From NCBI GenBank assembly GCA_024235215.1, contig JACKMU010000008.1, positions 248,001 to 312,000 of the forward strand: a stretch of 64,000 bases of DNA. The letters are read 5' to 3'. Of this stretch, positions 18,996-28,169 are shown piece after piece. Every line of letters starts with the position of its first letter. The first letter of the stretch is position 1. The stretch is from Chromatiaceae bacterium (GTDB lineage Bacteria > Pseudomonadota > Gammaproteobacteria > Chromatiales > Chromatiaceae). Both the position numbers and the translations under genes were made by a program. The notes below the pieces were generated by a model. It worked only from the letters and a program-made list of their open reading frames with translations, was not told the origin of the DNA and did not search any database.

Positions 18996-19555
18996 ACACC
19001 ACCACATCCGGCTGGCAATCGGTGCCGGATACACTACACGACGACACCAGTCTGCTCACAGCGGTGCGGGAGGAGTACCTTCACATCTACACCAGCTATT
19101 TCGCCGATGAGCTGGATATCAACCACCAACTCCCTATCCTCACCCACGCATTTCGCCGCCTGGAACAGTGGCGGGTCTTTCTGCTCCTCACCCCCTGGAT
19201 GCTAGCGAGGCTGTTCGTCCCGGACGATGACCCCGGCATCCAGTTGCCCCCGGAGTGGCTGGCGTCGGCATGCATCGGTCGGGAGTACCAGATGCTCGGC
19301 CCCAGTGTTGAATTGGCGCTGTTGACCGGAAAGCAGCGCGCCCACCTCAACTACTCGCCGCTGATCGGACACTATCTGCTCCATCCACTGATCCTGTCGA
19401 TGAGTGGCTACACCACGCCGGAAGAGGTTTTCAGTGCCTGGAACCGAGTGATCCAGGCACGCAACCGAAATCTCGAAAGGATGCACAAACGCAATCCGCT
19501 GCAGGAGGAGATCACCCGCCGTGAACTCTTCTCCGGCCTGTTCAGAGGCAAATAA
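18992..19555 (+). CDS. Unknown protein, fifth gene of the molybdoenzyme operon
   Basis: A 187-residue soluble-looking protein that I do not recognise. It has no signal peptide, no cysteine motif and no clear membrane helix, although LEQWRVFLLLTPWMLARLFV is quite hydrophobic. Its ATG overlaps the TorD stop (ATGA), so it is co-translated with the chaperone. A role in maturation or assembly is the simplest reading of its position. A HybE-like assembly factor was considered, but I see no matching motif. Confidence 0.75.
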   Translation: MNTTTSGWQSVPDTLHDDTSLLTAVREEYLHIYTSYFADELDINHQLPILTHAFRRLEQWRVFLLLTPWMLARLFVPDDDPGIQLPPEWLASACIGREYQMLGPSVELALLTGKQRAHLNYSPLIGHYLLHPLILSMSGYTTPEEVFSAWNRVIQARNRNLERMHKRNPLQEEITRRELFSGLFRGK

Positions 19556-19851
19556 GCACGCCCCGACGCAGTGTGTTCAAAGGAGTACAGGCCAAACTCG
19601 AGTTATCGACTCATGAGATCCACCTCCAGGGATCCCAATTCACCGACAACCTGAAACAAGGCTGAATAAAGGCAGACCATTCCGATGGCGAAAACCGGCA
19701 GGTCGTCTGAGCGCAAGTCGTGATCGTCGGGCGAGTGCCTTCCAAACCCGCGCAAACCGCTATCTGCCTGACAGAAACTGCTTCCATGCCTCTACAACAG
19801 AAAATATCTTTTGCAACTACCCAATTCCCCCTTCATCAGTTCGATTTTGCA

Positions 19852-19896
19852 GGGGAACCAAAGAGGAGAGTAACACCTCTCCCCTTTGGAATCCCC
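19852..19896 (+). ncRNA. Candidate structured RNA hairpin
   Basis: The left arm GGGGAACCAAAGAGGAGAG and a right arm beginning CTCTCC and ending CCTTTGGAATCCCC pair for 17 of about 19 positions, with one A/C mismatch and a small internal loop around a TAACAC loop. This is far longer than chance hairpins in this window. It lacks a T run, so it is not an ordinary terminator. I do not recognise an RNA family. Confidence 0.4.
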
Positions 19897-19917
19897 AATA
19901 GCTTAGGACTCACTACA

Positions 19918-19947
19918 CAGCTGGCTCCAAAAAAACGGTGCCAGCTG
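19918..19947. repeat. Inverted repeat with A7 loop, copy 2
   Basis: CAGCTGGC and GCCAGCTG flank TCC-AAAAAAA-CGG-T. The palindrome AAGATCTT and then a T7 run follow about 13 bases later, mirroring the layout at 249-300. Confidence 0.45.
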
Positions 19948-20203
19948 CATAATGAAGATCTTTTTTTAAAAAAACGACTAAACCAATCCTGCCGTCCGCC
20001 GATAAACCCTGTAAGAATTCAGGTTAGGTGGAAAAGCATCTGCTTTTCCCTCTGGCCTCTGAACCAGGTGCTCTTCCGCAGCCTAGCCGGAATCGGTTAC
20101 TTCCCCAAGATATTTCCGGGGAATCCCCAGTATCGCTAGTGACATTCGGAAGGGTGAATGTTAGAATATCATCGTTTAGTAATGTAGTTATTTTGGAAGT
20201 ATC

Positions 20204-20332
20204 ATGGAAACAATTCTTGGTTTTTTTGGTGTCATGGGTGTTCAGTTCCTGCTGGTGATCTTCTATATCGTACTCCTGCTCCTGGCGAAGCAACTATTCG
20301 TTACACTGTTTATGCGCAAACCGGTGAAGTAG
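20204..20332 (+). CDS. Small single-span membrane protein (42 aa)
   Basis: ATG to TAG encodes METILGFFGVMGVQFLLVIF followed by more hydrophobic residues and a basic end, MRKPVK. Nearly the whole chain is one long hydrophobic helix with a positive C-terminus, a typical small bacterial membrane protein. TTGGAAG lies about 6 bases upstream as a possible ribosome-binding site. I do not recognise a family. Confidence 0.5.
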   Translation: METILGFFGVMGVQFLLVIFYIVLLLLAKQLFVTLFMRKPVK

Positions 20333-20532
20333 TCCGGCGTCCGCTATCCCGGACCAAATACGCACCACCCGGTCTGCGAGACCAGAATCCGACCGCAGTA
20401 CACCTGCTGCGGCGTTCTCGGCCTGCTGGGGTTCGGTGCGTGGGCGACTCTCCGCGCAGGGAGTTTTCACTCTCTGGCAAAGCGCCGGGGCACATATCTG
20501 CGCAACCGGTAAAACTGCTACACTCCACAGCC

Positions 20533-22422
20533 ATGCTCAGACTCAATCAGCTTACTCTGAGGCGTGGCAGCAAGCTGCTGTTCAGCGATGCCAGCTTGAC
20601 CATCTATCCCGGCCAGCGGGTCGGTGTAACCGGTGCCAATGGCAGCGGCAAGTCCTCTCTATTCGCGCTCATCCTGGATCAGCTCCACGCCGATAGCGGT
20701 GAACTCCAGCTGCCGCGTGACTGGACCATCGCCCATCTGGCGCAGGAGACACCCTCCGATCCGAGAGCTGCGATAGAGTATGTTCTGGACGGCGATGCGG
20801 AGCTGCGTGAAATCGAACGGCGGCTTGTTCAGGCAGAGCAGGCTGGAGCCGGATCTAGCGTCGCGGAGCTGCACACGTTGCTCGACAGCATTGCCGGCTA
20901 CAGTGCCCGCTCGCGGGCTGCACGGCTGATTCATGGACTGGGTTTCCGTCCAGGTGAAGAGGAACTGCCAGTGGCGCAGTTTTCCGGCGGCTGGCGCATG
21001 CGTCTCAACCTGGCGCGCGCATTGATGTGTCGTTCCGATCTGCTCCTGCTGGACGAGCCCACCAATCACCTCGACCTGGATGCGGTCATCTGGCTCGAAG
21101 AGTGGCTCAAGAGCTACACCGGTACACTGCTGCTGATCTCCCATGACCGAGACTTTCTGGATGCAGTAGCCAGTCATATCGCGCATATCGAACAGAACGG
21201 TGTAACGCTCTACAGCGGCAACTATAGTGCTTTCGAGACCATCCGGGCGGAGCGGCTTGCCAGTCAGCAGGCGGCCTATCTGAAACAGCAGCGTGAAATG
21301 GAGCATATCCGCAACTACGTTGACCGTTTTCGTGCCAAGGCCACCAAAGCACGCCAGGCGCAGAGCCGCCTGAAGACATTGCAAAGAATGGAGCTGATCG
21401 CACCAGCTCACGTCGACTCACCGTTTCACTTCGAATTCAAACCGGCACAGAAATACCCTGATCCACTACTGCGGTTGGAGCAGGCGAGCGTGGGCTACGG
21501 TGACCGCACCATCCTGAACCGACTGGAGATGACGCTCTCTCCGGGCGACCGGATCGGTCTGCTGGGACCGAATGGTGCCGGAAAATCGACCTTGGTAAAG
21601 CTACTCGCAGGCGAGCTCAAACCGTCGCAGGGTAAAAGGGAGATCGCCCAAGAGTTGAAAATCGGCTACTTTGCCCAGCACCAGCTGGAGCAGCTTCGGC
21701 ATGATCAGACCCCACTACAGCACCTGCAGCGTCTCGACCCGAAGGCGCGTGAACAGGAGTTGCGCAACTATCTTGGCGGCTTCGGTTTTCCCGGCGAACT
21801 GGCGGAACGCCAGATAGCGCCTTTTTCCGGAGGAGAGAAGGCGCGGCTGGTGCTGGCACTGCTGGTCTATCAGGGTCCCAATCTGTTACTGCTGGACGAA
21901 CCGACCAACCATCTGGATCTGGAGATGCGCCACAGCCTGACACTGGCGTTACAGGGGTTCGAGGGAGCGATGGTGGTGGTTTCCCACGACCGCCATCTGT
22001 TGCGCAGCTCCAGCGACAGCCTGCTGCTGATCAACGCGGGTAGCGTCACCGAATTCAATGACGACCTGGACAGTTATCCACGCTGGCTGGCTGAACAGCA
22101 CCGGTCCGGGGAACCGCAAAAGGCGGATCCGCAGCCATCCCATAGCGCGGTCGCACGCAAAGATCAGAAGCGCCAGGAGGCGGAACGGAGACGCCAGCTG
22201 CAGCCGCTGCGTGACCGGCTGAAACTGCTGGAGAGAGATCTGGAGCGCCTGCACCTGCAACAGACCCGACTGGAGCAGGCACTGGCGGATCAGGCGCTGT
22301 ACGACGAACAGAGCAAAGAGCGGCTGAAGCGGCTGATCAGGGAGAAAGCGGAGAACGGCCAGGCGCTGGAAAAGGTGGAGGCGGCCTGGCTGGAGCTCAG
22401 TGAAGCACTGGAGAGTGCCTGA
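20533..22422 (+). CDS. yheS: ABC-F ATPase YheS
   Basis: A 629-residue soluble protein with two ABC domains. The first has Walker A GANGSGKSS, signature FSGGWRMRLNLA and Walker B LLLDEPTNHLDLD. The second has GPNGAGKST, FSGGEKARLVLALL and LLLLDEPTNHLDL. The linker DRFRAKATKARQAQSR is the P-site tRNA interaction motif of ABC-F proteins, and the C-terminal 120 residues are coiled coil. ABC-F factors act on ribosomes with particular stalled states, and this sequence follows the E. coli YheS pattern closely. The frame is open 31 codons upstream, but MLRLNQLTLRRG is the natural start. Confidence 0.93.
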   Translation: MLRLNQLTLRRGSKLLFSDASLTIYPGQRVGVTGANGSGKSSLFALILDQLHADSGELQLPRDWTIAHLAQETPSDPRAAIEYVLDGDAELREIERRLVQAEQAGAGSSVAELHTLLDSIAGYSARSRAARLIHGLGFRPGEEELPVAQFSGGWRMRLNLARALMCRSDLLLLDEPTNHLDLDAVIWLEEWLKSYTGTLLLISHDRDFLDAVASHIAHIEQNGVTLYSGNYSAFETIRAERLASQQAAYLKQQREMEHIRNYVDRFRAKATKARQAQSRLKTLQRMELIAPAHVDSPFHFEFKPAQKYPDPLLRLEQASVGYGDRTILNRLEMTLSPGDRIGLLGPNGAGKSTLVKLLAGELKPSQGKREIAQELKIGYFAQHQLEQLRHDQTPLQHLQRLDPKAREQELRNYLGGFGFPGELAERQIAPFSGGEKARLVLALLVYQGPNLLLLDEPTNHLDLEMRHSLTLALQGFEGAMVVVSHDRHLLRSSSDSLLLINAGSVTEFNDDLDSYPRWLAEQHRSGEPQKADPQPSHSAVARKDQKRQEAERRRQLQPLRDRLKLLERDLERLHLQQTRLEQALADQALYDEQSKERLKRLIREKAENGQALEKVEAAWLELSEALESA

Positions 22423-22491
22423 CATGCGGTCACAATGGGAGCATCTGTTGTACTTTCTGCGCTATCAACTGTTTCCCAACGGAGATGAGAG

Positions 22492-22854
22492 ATGCCTGGC
22501 GGGATAGGACCGGTCGATGCCAAATGTGCCAGAGCCTTGTGCCTGACGCAGCGTGTGGTCAATCTGCCAGCCGCGGCCGACGAACTCCAGATTCTCTACA
22601 ATCTCGGCATGCACCGGGTACACTATTTTCCAGGGCGCAATGCGATCTATTTTGTAGAGTCACGGCATGTCGCAGTACAGGAGACCCTGCTCGCCGCGCT
22701 GGGAGAGACGGCGCACGACGTCACCATCACTCAGCTCTATCTGGACCGACTCGGTCTGTTCAAGGTCGGTAAACGGGCAAATGTCACCCCGGAGCAGGCG
22801 GCCACCGTGCTGGTGGCGCTCCGGATCATGGGAGTACGGGTGACCCGAAGTTGA
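22492..22854 (+). CDS. Conserved-looking hypothetical protein, 120 aa
   Basis: A 120-residue protein with no recognised domain, predicted to be cytoplasmic. The ATG follows GGAGATGAG. It starts 70 bp after yheS and converges on the DUF364 gene, whose stop is 49 bp away. The composition (two early cysteines, a MHRVHYFPGRNAIYFVES core) looks like a real folded protein rather than a chance frame. Confidence 0.6.
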   Translation: MPGGIGPVDAKCARALCLTQRVVNLPAAADELQILYNLGMHRVHYFPGRNAIYFVESRHVAVQETLLAALGETAHDVTITQLYLDRLGLFKVGKRANVTPEQAATVLVALRIMGVRVTRS

Positions 22855-22903
22855 CAGTTGACGCACGCCCAGACTAATCGGCGTCTGCACCCGTCGCTGC
22901 GGA

Positions 22904-23725
22904 TCATCTCTGCCCGATTCTGGCAAGTAGTTGTTCCAGCCCCGGATAGCCGGCGGCACTGAGACTGTATTTCCTGCCGCAGCTCCCCCAGGAGTCGCCG
23001 CACTGCAGTGCACTACGCAGCGCCGCCAGATCATCGATCAGCACACCACCCGCCAAATGGACACCCGCAGCAAACAGCGGATCAGGCAGACAGCTGGCAC
23101 TGGGACCGAGCAGATTGACCGTGCATCCTGTGGAAGCGGCATCCAGTACCTGTTGCAACGTATTGTTGATCAACGTCGACGCCGTGCAGATGATGTAGTC
23201 ACAACACATCAGCGCCGCAGGCTCGCTACTCACTGCGATCCCCAGTTCCGGCGGAACTCTTGCCGGGTCTTTTTCGATCAACGTTATGCTGTGCCCCTGA
23301 GCCCGCAATCGCTCTACCAGCGGCGCGAAATAGCCGACCATGCCGATGCGATCCGCTTGTTGCATTGGATCCGGTGCGGGAGAGGCAGTTGGATCGAAGC
23401 CTGCGCTCCGCATCATCCACTGACTGATCGCATTGAGTGCACCCAGCGCCAATGCACTGGTCTGCAGCTGCTCGTCTCCCAACTGCAGTGCCAGTGCCAA
23501 GGGATCGGCTCCGCATAACCAATCGTCAGAATAGTTGCAGAAGGAGTCATCCAGTCGGGTATAGAAGGGTCCGACACTGCCGTCGGCTAGCACCAGAAAG
23601 CCGAACTCGTCCCGCTTGGCCACGCCGGCACGCTGTACCGGCAGCAACACCTCCTGCACTGCCGGAACCGTGACAGTCGCGCCGATCCGCCGGATCATCC
23701 GCTGAAAGTCCTCTTGCAACCTCAT
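22904..23725 (-). CDS. DUF4213/DUF364 family protein
   Basis: A 273-residue protein of the DUF364 type. The C-terminal half has a Rossmann-like start (IGMVGYFAPLVERLRAQGH), then ICTASTLINNTLQQVLDAA and NLLGPSASCLPDPLF, which are family signatures. The domain is described as putative heavy-metal chelating, with relatives near molybdenum or iron uptake genes. No reaction is established. There is no signal peptide. The gene lies alone on the minus strand, back to back with pilU. Confidence 0.75.
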   Translation of the reverse strand: MRLQEDFQRMIRRIGATVTVPAVQEVLLPVQRAGVAKRDEFGFLVLADGSVGPFYTRLDDSFCNYSDDWLCGADPLALALQLGDEQLQTSALALGALNAISQWMMRSAGFDPTASPAPDPMQQADRIGMVGYFAPLVERLRAQGHSITLIEKDPARVPPELGIAVSSEPAALMCCDYIICTASTLINNTLQQVLDAASTGCTVNLLGPSASCLPDPLFAAGVHLAGGVLIDDLAALRSALQCGDSWGSCGRKYSLSAAGYPGLEQLLARIGQR

Positions 23726-23963
23726 CTGGGTTTCTCCCGTTGACTGACCCGAGTTCGGTATTAGGGTTTACACACCCTCCAAGTTGGTTATGGTATCCCA
23801 CTCTCTGCTGCGGCAGGTGACGTTTTCAGCCACCACCAAAAAGGTGCAGCCTGCATTCATGGCCAGCAGAGAGACCAATGGCGCCAATTTAGACTTCACT
23901 CCGGGTCATAGCTGCCGCTCTATATGGACATCGGAAAGTCCCAACCTGACAAAGCGAGGCCCT

Positions 23964-25076
23964 ATGGAGATCGTCCCTTACTTGAAGCTGATGGTGCAGA
24001 AAAACGGTTCGGATCTGTTTTTCAGTACCGGTGCCCCTCCCAATCTGAAAGCCGAAGGTCGCACCATGCCGATCGGAGATACTCCGATGAAACCAGGTAT
24101 GGTGCGCACCCTGGCCTATTCGATCATGAGTGATGACCAGGTCTCTGAGTTCGAATCGACCATGGAAGGAAATCTGGCCATCTCGATCAGCGGTCTGGGC
24201 CGCTTCCGAGTCAACGTATTCCGCCAACGCGGTGATGTCGCTATGGTGATCCGCTACATCAAAGGGCAGATACCGTCGATAGAGGAGCTGAACCTGCCGC
24301 CGACACTCAAGCAGTTGATCATGGAGCCGCGCGGACTGGTGCTTGTGGTCGGATCGACCGGTTCCGGCAAATCCACCACGCTTGCCTCAATGGTCAACTA
24401 CCGCAATGAAAACGCCACCGGTCATATCCTGACCATCGAAGATCCGGTAGAGTTTCTTCACACCCATAAGAAATCGGTAGTGGATCAGCGCGAAGTGGGA
24501 TTGGATACCATCTCTTACGAAGTGGCGTTGAAAAACGCAATGCGCGAGGCGCCCGACGTGATATTGATCGGCGAGATCCGTGACCGCTATACCATGCAAC
24601 ACGCCATCGCCTACGCTGAAACCGGCCATCTTTGCCTCTCCACGCTGCATGCCAACAACGCCAACCAGGCGCTGGATCGCATTGTCAACTTTTTTCCCGA
24701 CAGCGCTCACCACCAGCTCTATATGGACCTGTCGCTGAATCTCAAGGCAGTGATCTCGCAGCGGCTGATCAAGAGCAAAGATGGCAAACGTGTTCCCGCA
24801 GTCGAGATCATGCTGCTCTCCACCTTCGTCGCGGAGCTGATTCAGAAGGGCGACATACACGCGGTCAAAGAGGCAATGGAGCATGGTAACGAGCGCGGCA
24901 TGCAGACATTCGATCAAGCGCTCTACAAACTCTATAAAGAGGGGCGCATCACACAGGAGGAGGCACTTGCCAATGCCGATTCCCGTAACAACCTCTCACT
25001 GCGGATGCGTCTCGATGAAAGCGGCAAAGTCGGTTCCCCTCAAGGGCTGGAGATCCACAACGAGGAGTTTTTCTGA
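23964..25076 (+). CDS. pilU: Type IV pilus retraction ATPase PilU
   Basis: A 370-residue secretion ATPase of the PilT/PilU branch. Walker A is GSTGSGKST, the Asp box is ILTIEDPVEF, Walker B is PDVILIGEIRD and the His box is GHLCLSTLHANNA. The long C-terminal tail ending LEIHNEEFF is characteristic of PilU over PilT. PilU works with PilT to power pilus retraction and twitching. The frame runs 60 codons upstream, but MEIVPYLKLMVQKNGSDLF is the family start. No pilT is visible beside it, which is unusual because the two are often adjacent. Confidence 0.93.
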   Translation: MEIVPYLKLMVQKNGSDLFFSTGAPPNLKAEGRTMPIGDTPMKPGMVRTLAYSIMSDDQVSEFESTMEGNLAISISGLGRFRVNVFRQRGDVAMVIRYIKGQIPSIEELNLPPTLKQLIMEPRGLVLVVGSTGSGKSTTLASMVNYRNENATGHILTIEDPVEFLHTHKKSVVDQREVGLDTISYEVALKNAMREAPDVILIGEIRDRYTMQHAIAYAETGHLCLSTLHANNANQALDRIVNFFPDSAHHQLYMDLSLNLKAVISQRLIKSKDGKRVPAVEIMLLSTFVAELIQKGDIHAVKEAMEHGNERGMQTFDQALYKLYKEGRITQEEALANADSRNNLSLRMRLDESGKVGSPQGLEIHNEEFF

Positions 25077-25079
25077 GCA

Positions 25080-25418
25080 TTGGCCGGCAACGTTTTTCAG
25101 CCGATCACCTATGAAGCGGAGCCGGAGCAGCGGATTGCGCTCCATCCGGCGCTGGTGCCCTGGTTTTTCAACTCCGAATGCGGGATCTGCCTCAATCTGA
25201 AACCCCGGTTGGAACGTTTTTTCACCGACAGCTTCCCGCGCATGTCACTGGCCGAGGTGACGTGCGCGGCGTTACCACAAGCCGCCGCTGCACATGGCGT
25301 GTTCAGCGTCCCAACATTGACCGTCTACCTGGAAGGACGCGCAAGCCTGCGCGCAACAAGCCATATCCCTCTGGTAACACTCGCCCAGCGGTTGCAACGC
25401 AGCTACGATCTGTTATAG
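25080..25418 (+). CDS. Thioredoxin-like protein
   Basis: A 112-residue protein with a thioredoxin-like pattern: WFFNSECGICLNLKPRLERF carries a CGIC redox motif, and FSVPTLTVYLEGR holds the cis-proline. There is no signal peptide, so it is predicted to be cytoplasmic. The start is a TTG only 3 bases after the pilU stop; no ATG is better placed. Tight spacing implies cotranscription with pilU, but a functional link is not shown. Confidence 0.75.
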   Translation: MAGNVFQPITYEAEPEQRIALHPALVPWFFNSECGICLNLKPRLERFFTDSFPRMSLAEVTCAALPQAAAAHGVFSVPTLTVYLEGRASLRATSHIPLVTLAQRLQRSYDLL

Positions 25419-25505
25419 AGCTGATTCCCCCTGACACAAGATTATCATCCCCTTTTGGGTATAATTGGGTCATTTTTAAATTTTATCAATTTGGTCGAAT
25501 ACCGT

Positions 25506-28055
25506 ATGTCGAAAATGAACGAGAGCTCCCTGCCACACTCCAGCGAACGCTATTTCGCTCCCCTGGTCCACAGCAAACCCAACGAAAAGCTGAACAACAT
25601 GAAGCCACTGGGGCTGGACAAAGCGTCGATCACCGCAAACTTCAAATACTATTTCGCCCATACCTTGGGACGCCACGGCGCCTGCATCACGACGCACTAC
25701 CCCTATAAGGCGCTGGCGCATGCAGTTCGCGACCGTCTGATGGAGCGCTGGAAGAACACTCAGCTGGCTTACGATCAGGCGAACTGTAAGCGCACCCACT
25801 ACCTTTCTCTGGAGTTTCTGATGGGCAGAACCCTGGGCAATGCGATGCTCAACCTGGGTATCACCGATGCAGCCACCCAGGGTCTACGGGATCTCGGCAT
25901 CGTGCTGGAGGAGATTGCTGAAAGCGAACCGGACGCCGGTCTGGGCAACGGCGGCCTGGGACGTCTAGCCGCCTGTTTTCTGGACAGCTGTGCCACACTG
26001 CAACTGCCGGTCAAGGGGTATGGCATCCGTTACAGTTACGGCATGTTCCGTCAGGAGCTGGAGAATGGATACCAGATAGAAGAGCCCGACCACTGGCTGC
26101 GCGACGGTAATCCTTGGGAGGTGGAACGCCCCGAGTTCAGTCAACGGATCTCGTTCGGAGGACGCAGTGAATTCTATCGCGATGACCGGGGTGTGCAACG
26201 CGCGCGTTGGGTGGACACCCGGGATGTACTGGCCATACCTTACGACACACCCATTCCCGGCTATCGCAACGGCACGGTCAACACACTGCGACTCTGGCAG
26301 GCAGCTTCGACCGATGAGTTCGACCTGGAAGAGTTCAACGCCGGCAGTTATACCGAAGCGGTGGAATCGAAGAACCATGCAGAAAATATCACCATGGTGC
26401 TCTACCCCAACGACAGCAGCGAGAATGGCAAAGCGCTGCGCCTCAAGCAGCAGTATTTCCTGGCCAGCGCCAGTCTCAAGGATGTGATGCGCAAATGGAA
26501 GAGCCTGAACGGCAATGTCTGGACCAGCTTTGCCGAAAAGAACTGTTTTCAGCTCAACGATACTCACCCGACCATCGCCGTCGCCGAACTGATGCGGTTG
26601 CTGCTTGACCTGGAGCGGCTCGATTGGGACGAAGCCTGGAAAATCACTTGTGACACCATGGCTTACACCAACCACACGCTGTTGCCGGAAGCACTGGAGC
26701 GCTGGCCGTTGAGACTGTTTCAACAACTGCTACCCAGGTTACTCGACATCATCTACGAGATAAATGCAAGGCATCTGTCAGAGGTGTCCATCCGTTGGCC
26801 AGGGGACACCGATATACTGCGGCGCATGTCTATCATTGAGGAAGATGCCGAACCCCAGGTGCGGATGGCTTATCTGGCCATCGTTGGCAGCAGTTCGGTC
26901 AATGGTGTCGCGGAACTCCACTCGCAATTGCTGGCACAAGGGCTGTTTCGGGATTTCTATCGCCTCTGGCCGGAAAAATTCAACAACAAAACCAACGGTG
27001 TGACGCAACGACGCTGGCTCGCCTACTGCAACCCGGGACTGCGTGAGCTGATCAGCGAATCGATCGGCGAACAGTGGGTCAGCGACCTGGAGCAGATCAA
27101 GCGCATCGCACCGCTGGCCAAAGATGCGCTGTTCCGCCAGCGCTGGTACGAGGTAAAACAGACGAATAAACAAAAACTTGCTGTGCTAGTAGAGCAGGAC
27201 TGCGGAGTCCGCTTCGACCCGGAAGGACTGTTTGATGTACAGGTAAAACGTATCCACGAGTATAAACGCCAGTTGTTGAATATCCTCCATGTGATTCACC
27301 TCTACGAGCGGATAAAGTGCGGTGACATTGCCGACTGGACCCCACGCTGCGTGCTGCTTGGCGGCAAGGCTGCTCCCGGATACGCGCAAGCCAAGCTGAT
27401 CATCAAACTGATCAGTAACGTGGCCAAAGTGGTCAACAAGGATCCACAGGTGGGCAAGCTGCTGAAGGTGGCATTCCTGCCCAACTACCGCGTCTCAGCC
27501 ATGGAGGTGATCTGCCCGGGAACGGATCTGTCGGAGCAGATTTCGACCGCCGGCAAGGAGGCCTCCGGAACCGGAAACATGAAATTCATGATGAACGGCG
27601 CACTCACCATCGGCACGCTCGACGGGGCGAATATCGAGATCCGTGAAGAGGTCGGGGAGGAGCACTTCTTCCTGTTCGGCTTGACCGAGGATGAGATCAA
27701 ACAGCAACAGCTTGACTACCAACCCGACCTGATCATCTCCGGTGATCCAAATCTGCTACGGGTAATGGATCTGCTGGAGAAGGGCCACTTCAACCAGTTT
27801 GAACCTGGCATCTTCAAGCCGATCATCGACTCCATCAGGAGTCCTTCCGATCCCTGGATGCTGGCGGCCGATTTTGCCAGCTATGTCAGGGCGCAGGAGC
27901 AGGCAGCAGAGCGCTACCGGGAGCGCGAAAGTTGGCTGGTAAGTTCCATTCTCAATACCGCGAGCAGCGGGAAATTCTCCACCGACCGAACCATGCAGGA
28001 CTACAATCGTGACATCTGGAAGCTGACGCCTGTGCCGGCGATACCCGTAGGCTGA
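25506..28055 (+). CDS. glgP: Glycogen/starch phosphorylase
   Basis: An 849-residue family GT35 phosphorylase releasing glucose 1-phosphate from alpha-1,4-glucans. YLSLEFLMGRTL, DAGLGNGGLGRLAACFLDS and YGIRYSYGMF are near the N-terminus, and EASGTGNMKFMMNGALTIG carries the pyridoxal phosphate lysine. The chain is a few dozen residues longer at the N-terminus than minimal bacterial enzymes. The ATG at 25506 is preferred to an upstream frame extension of 17 codons. It stands alone in the same direction as pilU; glucokinase, which would feed glucose into the same pool, is at 45.8 kb. Confidence 0.95.
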   Translation: MSKMNESSLPHSSERYFAPLVHSKPNEKLNNMKPLGLDKASITANFKYYFAHTLGRHGACITTHYPYKALAHAVRDRLMERWKNTQLAYDQANCKRTHYLSLEFLMGRTLGNAMLNLGITDAATQGLRDLGIVLEEIAESEPDAGLGNGGLGRLAACFLDSCATLQLPVKGYGIRYSYGMFRQELENGYQIEEPDHWLRDGNPWEVERPEFSQRISFGGRSEFYRDDRGVQRARWVDTRDVLAIPYDTPIPGYRNGTVNTLRLWQAASTDEFDLEEFNAGSYTEAVESKNHAENITMVLYPNDSSENGKALRLKQQYFLASASLKDVMRKWKSLNGNVWTSFAEKNCFQLNDTHPTIAVAELMRLLLDLERLDWDEAWKITCDTMAYTNHTLLPEALERWPLRLFQQLLPRLLDIIYEINARHLSEVSIRWPGDTDILRRMSIIEEDAEPQVRMAYLAIVGSSSVNGVAELHSQLLAQGLFRDFYRLWPEKFNNKTNGVTQRRWLAYCNPGLRELISESIGEQWVSDLEQIKRIAPLAKDALFRQRWYEVKQTNKQKLAVLVEQDCGVRFDPEGLFDVQVKRIHEYKRQLLNILHVIHLYERIKCGDIADWTPRCVLLGGKAAPGYAQAKLIIKLISNVAKVVNKDPQVGKLLKVAFLPNYRVSAMEVICPGTDLSEQISTAGKEASGTGNMKFMMNGALTIGTLDGANIEIREEVGEEHFFLFGLTEDEIKQQQLDYQPDLIISGDPNLLRVMDLLEKGHFNQFEPGIFKPIIDSIRSPSDPWMLAADFASYVRAQEQAAERYRERESWLVSSILNTASSGKFSTDRTMQDYNRDIWKLTPVPAIPVG

Positions 28056-28169
28056 CCGGCCGGAAGAGAAGGTGCAACTGGAAATGACCGCCCATACCGG
28101 AATCAAGCTGCTACCCTCCCCCTTCCTCCGCTCAATGCAGCATACGGGCGGCCCTGGATCGGCGCCCCA

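Larger units (their letters stand above)
19556..20203. other. Intergenic region with strong RNA structure
   Basis: No protein gene is supported. The region holds a long hairpin at 19852-19896 and an A7-loop inverted repeat at 19918-19947 followed by a T7 run (19961-19967). Together they could form a small RNA ending near 19967, or serve as the terminator region of the molybdoenzyme operon. Confidence 0.5.

Noticed and set aside
25460..25465. TATAAT as the -10 box of glgP
   Set aside because: The hexamer is perfect, but the nearest -35-like sequence (CTGACA at 25431) is 23 bp away and there is no TG extension, so I did not call a promoter.
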